DNA of 8,535 nucleotides, from NCBI GenBank assembly GCA_018224415.1, contig JAGTUZ010000130.1, positions 1-8,535 on the forward strand, given 5' to 3'. This DNA is from Bacteroidota bacterium (lineage in GTDB: Bacteria > Bacteroidota > Ignavibacteria > SZUA-365). How positions within the stretch are numbered: position 1 is the stretch's first letter; every line of letters begins with the position of its first letter. The position numbers and the translations under genes were made by a program. Shown here one piece after another: positions 7,246 through 8,535 of this stretch. The notes beneath the pieces are model-generated. The model did not search any database. It saw only the letters and a list, made by a program, of their open reading frames with translations, and had not been told where the DNA came from.

Positions 7246-7358
7246 GCGCCCTGGGAACGGCGCTGGGAGCGGCGCACGCCAGTGCGCCATGGGACCCGCG
7301 CTGGGGGCGGCGCACGCCAGTGCGCCATGGGAACGGCGCTCAGCCTCAGGCTGACAGC
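7246..7358 (+). repeat. Three tandem ~38-bp hairpin units
   Basis: The units run 7246-7283, 7284-7321 and 7322-7358 (38, 38 and 37 bp). Each opens with GCGCCMTGGGA, followed by a GCGCT core. A fourth, decayed anchor GCGCCAT starts at 7359. Units 1 and 2 end in the hairpin GGCGCAC-GCCA-GTGCGCC (7271-7288 and 7309-7326), exactly 38 bp apart, which pairs across the unit border. Unit 3 has the same first half but a different stem, GCGC-TCAGCC-TCA-GGCTGA with CA bulge-GCGC (7336-7360). The spacing and lack of unique spacers exclude a CRISPR array. The family is unknown. Confidence 0.8.
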
Positions 7359-7482
7359 GCGCCATAGCCAGGCACCGAGGTGCTTGCTGGGAAGAGAGGG
7401 AGTCCCTTCGTCACGCCGAGGCCAAAGCGCAGTTGCGGAGGGAGATATGCTTTTCCGATGGGAACGATTTATATTGTCCGGT

Positions 7483-7507
7483 GTCTTCCCGAAGGGGGAC
7501 GGTTTTT
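7483..7507 (+). terminator. Hairpin plus T-run before FG-GAP gene
   Basis: GTCTTCC (7483-7489) pairs with GGGGGAC (7494-7500) through five Watson-Crick and two G-T pairs around a CGAA loop. After GG comes TTTTT (7503-7507). This has the form of an intrinsic terminator and lies 24 nt before the GTG start of the next gene. It could end read-through from the RES operon or act as an attenuator in the leader. Confidence 0.45.
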
Positions 7508-7530
7508 CCGACGCTGCTATTGGAGGAGAT

Positions 7531-8535
7531 GTGAAGAAGCTCATTATCATGCGAATGTTCGCGCTGCTGGCGCTGGCGTCCGGCTGTGTGCATCAGACCC
7601 TGGCGCAGGGAGCCGGCGCGGGGAGTGCTTCTCCCTTGGATCTGCCGTCATTTCAGCTCGAAATCCTCACGAAGGTCTGGAGGCATGACCATCCCGGCTT
7701 TCCGACCACGGCCGTCCGGCTCGGGGATATCAATGGCGACGGTTACGATGATTTCGCCATGACATCGTTGGTCGATACTGTCTTCATCTTTTTCGGCGGA
7801 GATTCGCTCGACTCGGAGCTGGATGGATACGTTCTTGGAGGATCCAATGGGGCGGTCGCTGCCGACTTCAATGGCGACGGGATTATTGATCTGGCGACTG
7901 CAGCCTCGAATCTGAATCGGTTAGGGGAGCCGGATTCGATGCGCTACGGCAAGATTCGTGTTTATTATGGCTCAACCGCTCCCCCGTATTTTGGTCCTGA
8001 ACCGGATATGGTGCTGAGAGGGACAAAGGAGAGGGATGATTATGGCGTCTGGCATTCTTCTGGGGGGACCGGGGCCGGACTGATATCGCTGGATATTAAC
8101 GGCGATAGACAGAAGGACCTGATGTTCCGGCGGAAGGACTGGCGGGACGCAAGGGATTGGGAGTTGGCTGTTCTGTTTGGCGGGGCGGAATTCGACACGA
8201 CAGTCGATCTTTGCATACAGAAACCGATTGTAAATGGAATTCAAAGCTATTTTAGTGAACACGTACTCCACGGTGATCTCGATGGAGACGGACGTGATGA
8301 CCTCCTCGTGTACTATCTTCGACCAGCTGTCCCAGGGAAAGAGCAATTCCTTGTTTACCTCGGCAAAACAGGGGGAAACTACTGGTCGCCGGATTTCATA
8401 TTGGAGAACGGAGCGACATTCTTCCCGCGACGGTACCAATCCGATATAACGGATGCGAATGGAGACGGGTATGCGGATATCGTTACAGCGAGCGGGTTGC
8501 TCTTCAGGGGATTCCATCTTTTCATGGGTTCGGAA
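7531..8535 (+). CDS. Secreted FG-GAP/VCBS repeat protein, 3' partial
   Basis: The frame is open to the right edge (335 residues). The N-terminus is VKKLIIMRMFALLALASGCVH followed by QTLAQG. Its positive start, hydrophobic core and likely cleavage near ALAQ-type sequence (TLAQ-G) make it a signal peptide, so export is expected. The body has integrin-alpha-like FG-GAP/VCBS blades with calcium loops DxNGDGxxD at residues 66-74, 112-120, 188-196 (degenerate, DINGDRQKD), 249-257 and 308-316. Such repeats form a beta-propeller used in adhesion or in surface binding. GTG 7531 is chosen for GGAGGAG at 7522-7528, although spacing is short. ATG 7549 lacks a ribosome site, and ATG 7447 would put a long tail before the signal. 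GC content falls along the gene relative to its neighbours. The exact role is unknown. Confidence 0.88.
   Translation, partial: MKKLIIMRMFALLALASGCVHQTLAQGAGAGSASPLDLPSFQLEILTKVWRHDHPGFPTTAVRLGDINGDGYDDFAMTSLVDTVFIFFGGDSLDSELDGYVLGGSNGAVAADFNGDGIIDLATAASNLNRLGEPDSMRYGKIRVYYGSTAPPYFGPEPDMVLRGTKERDDYGVWHSSGGTGAGLISLDINGDRQKDLMFRRKDWRDARDWELAVLFGGAEFDTTVDLCIQKPIVNGIQSYFSEHVLHGDLDGDGRDDLLVYYLRPAVPGKEQFLVYLGKTGGNYWSPDFILENGATFFPRRYQSDITDANGDGYADIVTASGLLFRGFHLFMGSE

Larger units (their letters stand above)
7141..7530 (+). other. Non-coding spacer with repeats and hairpins
   Basis: No convincing gene lies in these 390 bases. Short open frames exist in several phases, but they are built largely from the GC-rich tandem repeats and show no domain, no conserved start and no family resemblance. 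The region contains a GC-rich stem close to the RES stop, the ~38-bp repeat array, and a hairpin with a T-run before the FG-GAP gene. A TATATT box at 7470-7475 could be a -10 element for that gene, but no good -35 accompanies it. Confidence 0.7.

Noticed and set aside
7246..7358. CRISPR-like array
   Set aside because: The units adjoin directly with no unique spacers, and no cas gene is in the window.
7447..7530. ATG 7447 with GGAGGGAG as the FG-GAP start
   Set aside because: The frame is open and the ribosome site reasonable, but it would place 28 extra residues before the KK-hydrophobic signal and read through the hairpin with its T-run. GTG 7531 is preferred, not proven.
7380..7688. 102-codon frame crossing the FG-GAP start
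   Set aside because: It is out of frame with the signal peptide and calcium loops, and has no recognisable features.
7972..8517. Minus-strand 181-codon frame opposite the FG-GAP gene
   Set aside because: The + strand encodes repeated DxNGDGxxD loops through this interval, so the minus frame is a shadow.

Overview
This is a compact, moderately to strongly GC-rich bacterial window in which every supported gene lies on the + strand. Most starts have good AGGAG-type Shine-Dalgarno sites, and two gene junctions overlap (ATGA or TGATG), which suggests translational coupling. Lineage cannot be fixed from the sequence. A signal-peptide FG-GAP/VCBS repeat protein, strong Shine-Dalgarno use and a SNF2/SWIM pair fit a free-living Gram-negative-type bacterium, for example one in the wider Bacteroidota/Chlorobiota/Zixibacteria neighbourhood. 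That assignment is an inference with low confidence. There are no rRNA, tRNA, CRISPR or transposase genes.

Layout. (1) Positions 3-4808 hold a probable three-gene operon: the 3' part of an unrecognised charged protein; a 1029-residue SNF2-family ATPase that overlaps it by 4 nt; and a SWIM zinc-finger protein 55 nt further on. The SNF2-SWIM pairing recurs in bacteria, and the coupled upstream gene is the unknown part. (2) Positions 4809-5345 hold a short spacer with a 17-bp tandem duplication and a perfect 9-bp inverted repeat. A HicB-type antitoxin gene follows, and then only the first ~11 codons of its hicA toxin partner. (3) Positions 5346-5993 encode a quinone-oxidoreductase/MDR-like protein that keeps its reading frame but appears to have lost two internal blocks, one in each domain. 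(4) Positions 6058-7140 hold a complete Xre/ParS-RES toxin-antitoxin operon with a near-consensus sigma-70 promoter. A palindrome sits inside the promoter spacer, and a related half-palindrome lies 22 bp downstream. (5) Positions 7141-7530 are non-coding. They carry three tandem ~38-bp units, each with its own hairpin, and a hairpin followed by a T-run just before the next gene. (6) Position 7531 to the right edge holds the start of a secreted FG-GAP/VCBS repeat protein with five visible calcium-loop motifs.

Taken together, the left third looks like stable DNA or chromatin machinery. The middle (about 4.8-7.5 kb) looks like an accessory region of toxin-antitoxin modules, one decayed and one intact, with gene-erosion scars and small repeats. 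No complete new multi-gene system can be demonstrated. The most unusual items are the cluster of three apparent deletions at 5.24-5.69 kb, the operator arrangement of the RES module, the hairpin repeat array, and the unknown gene coupled to SNF2.
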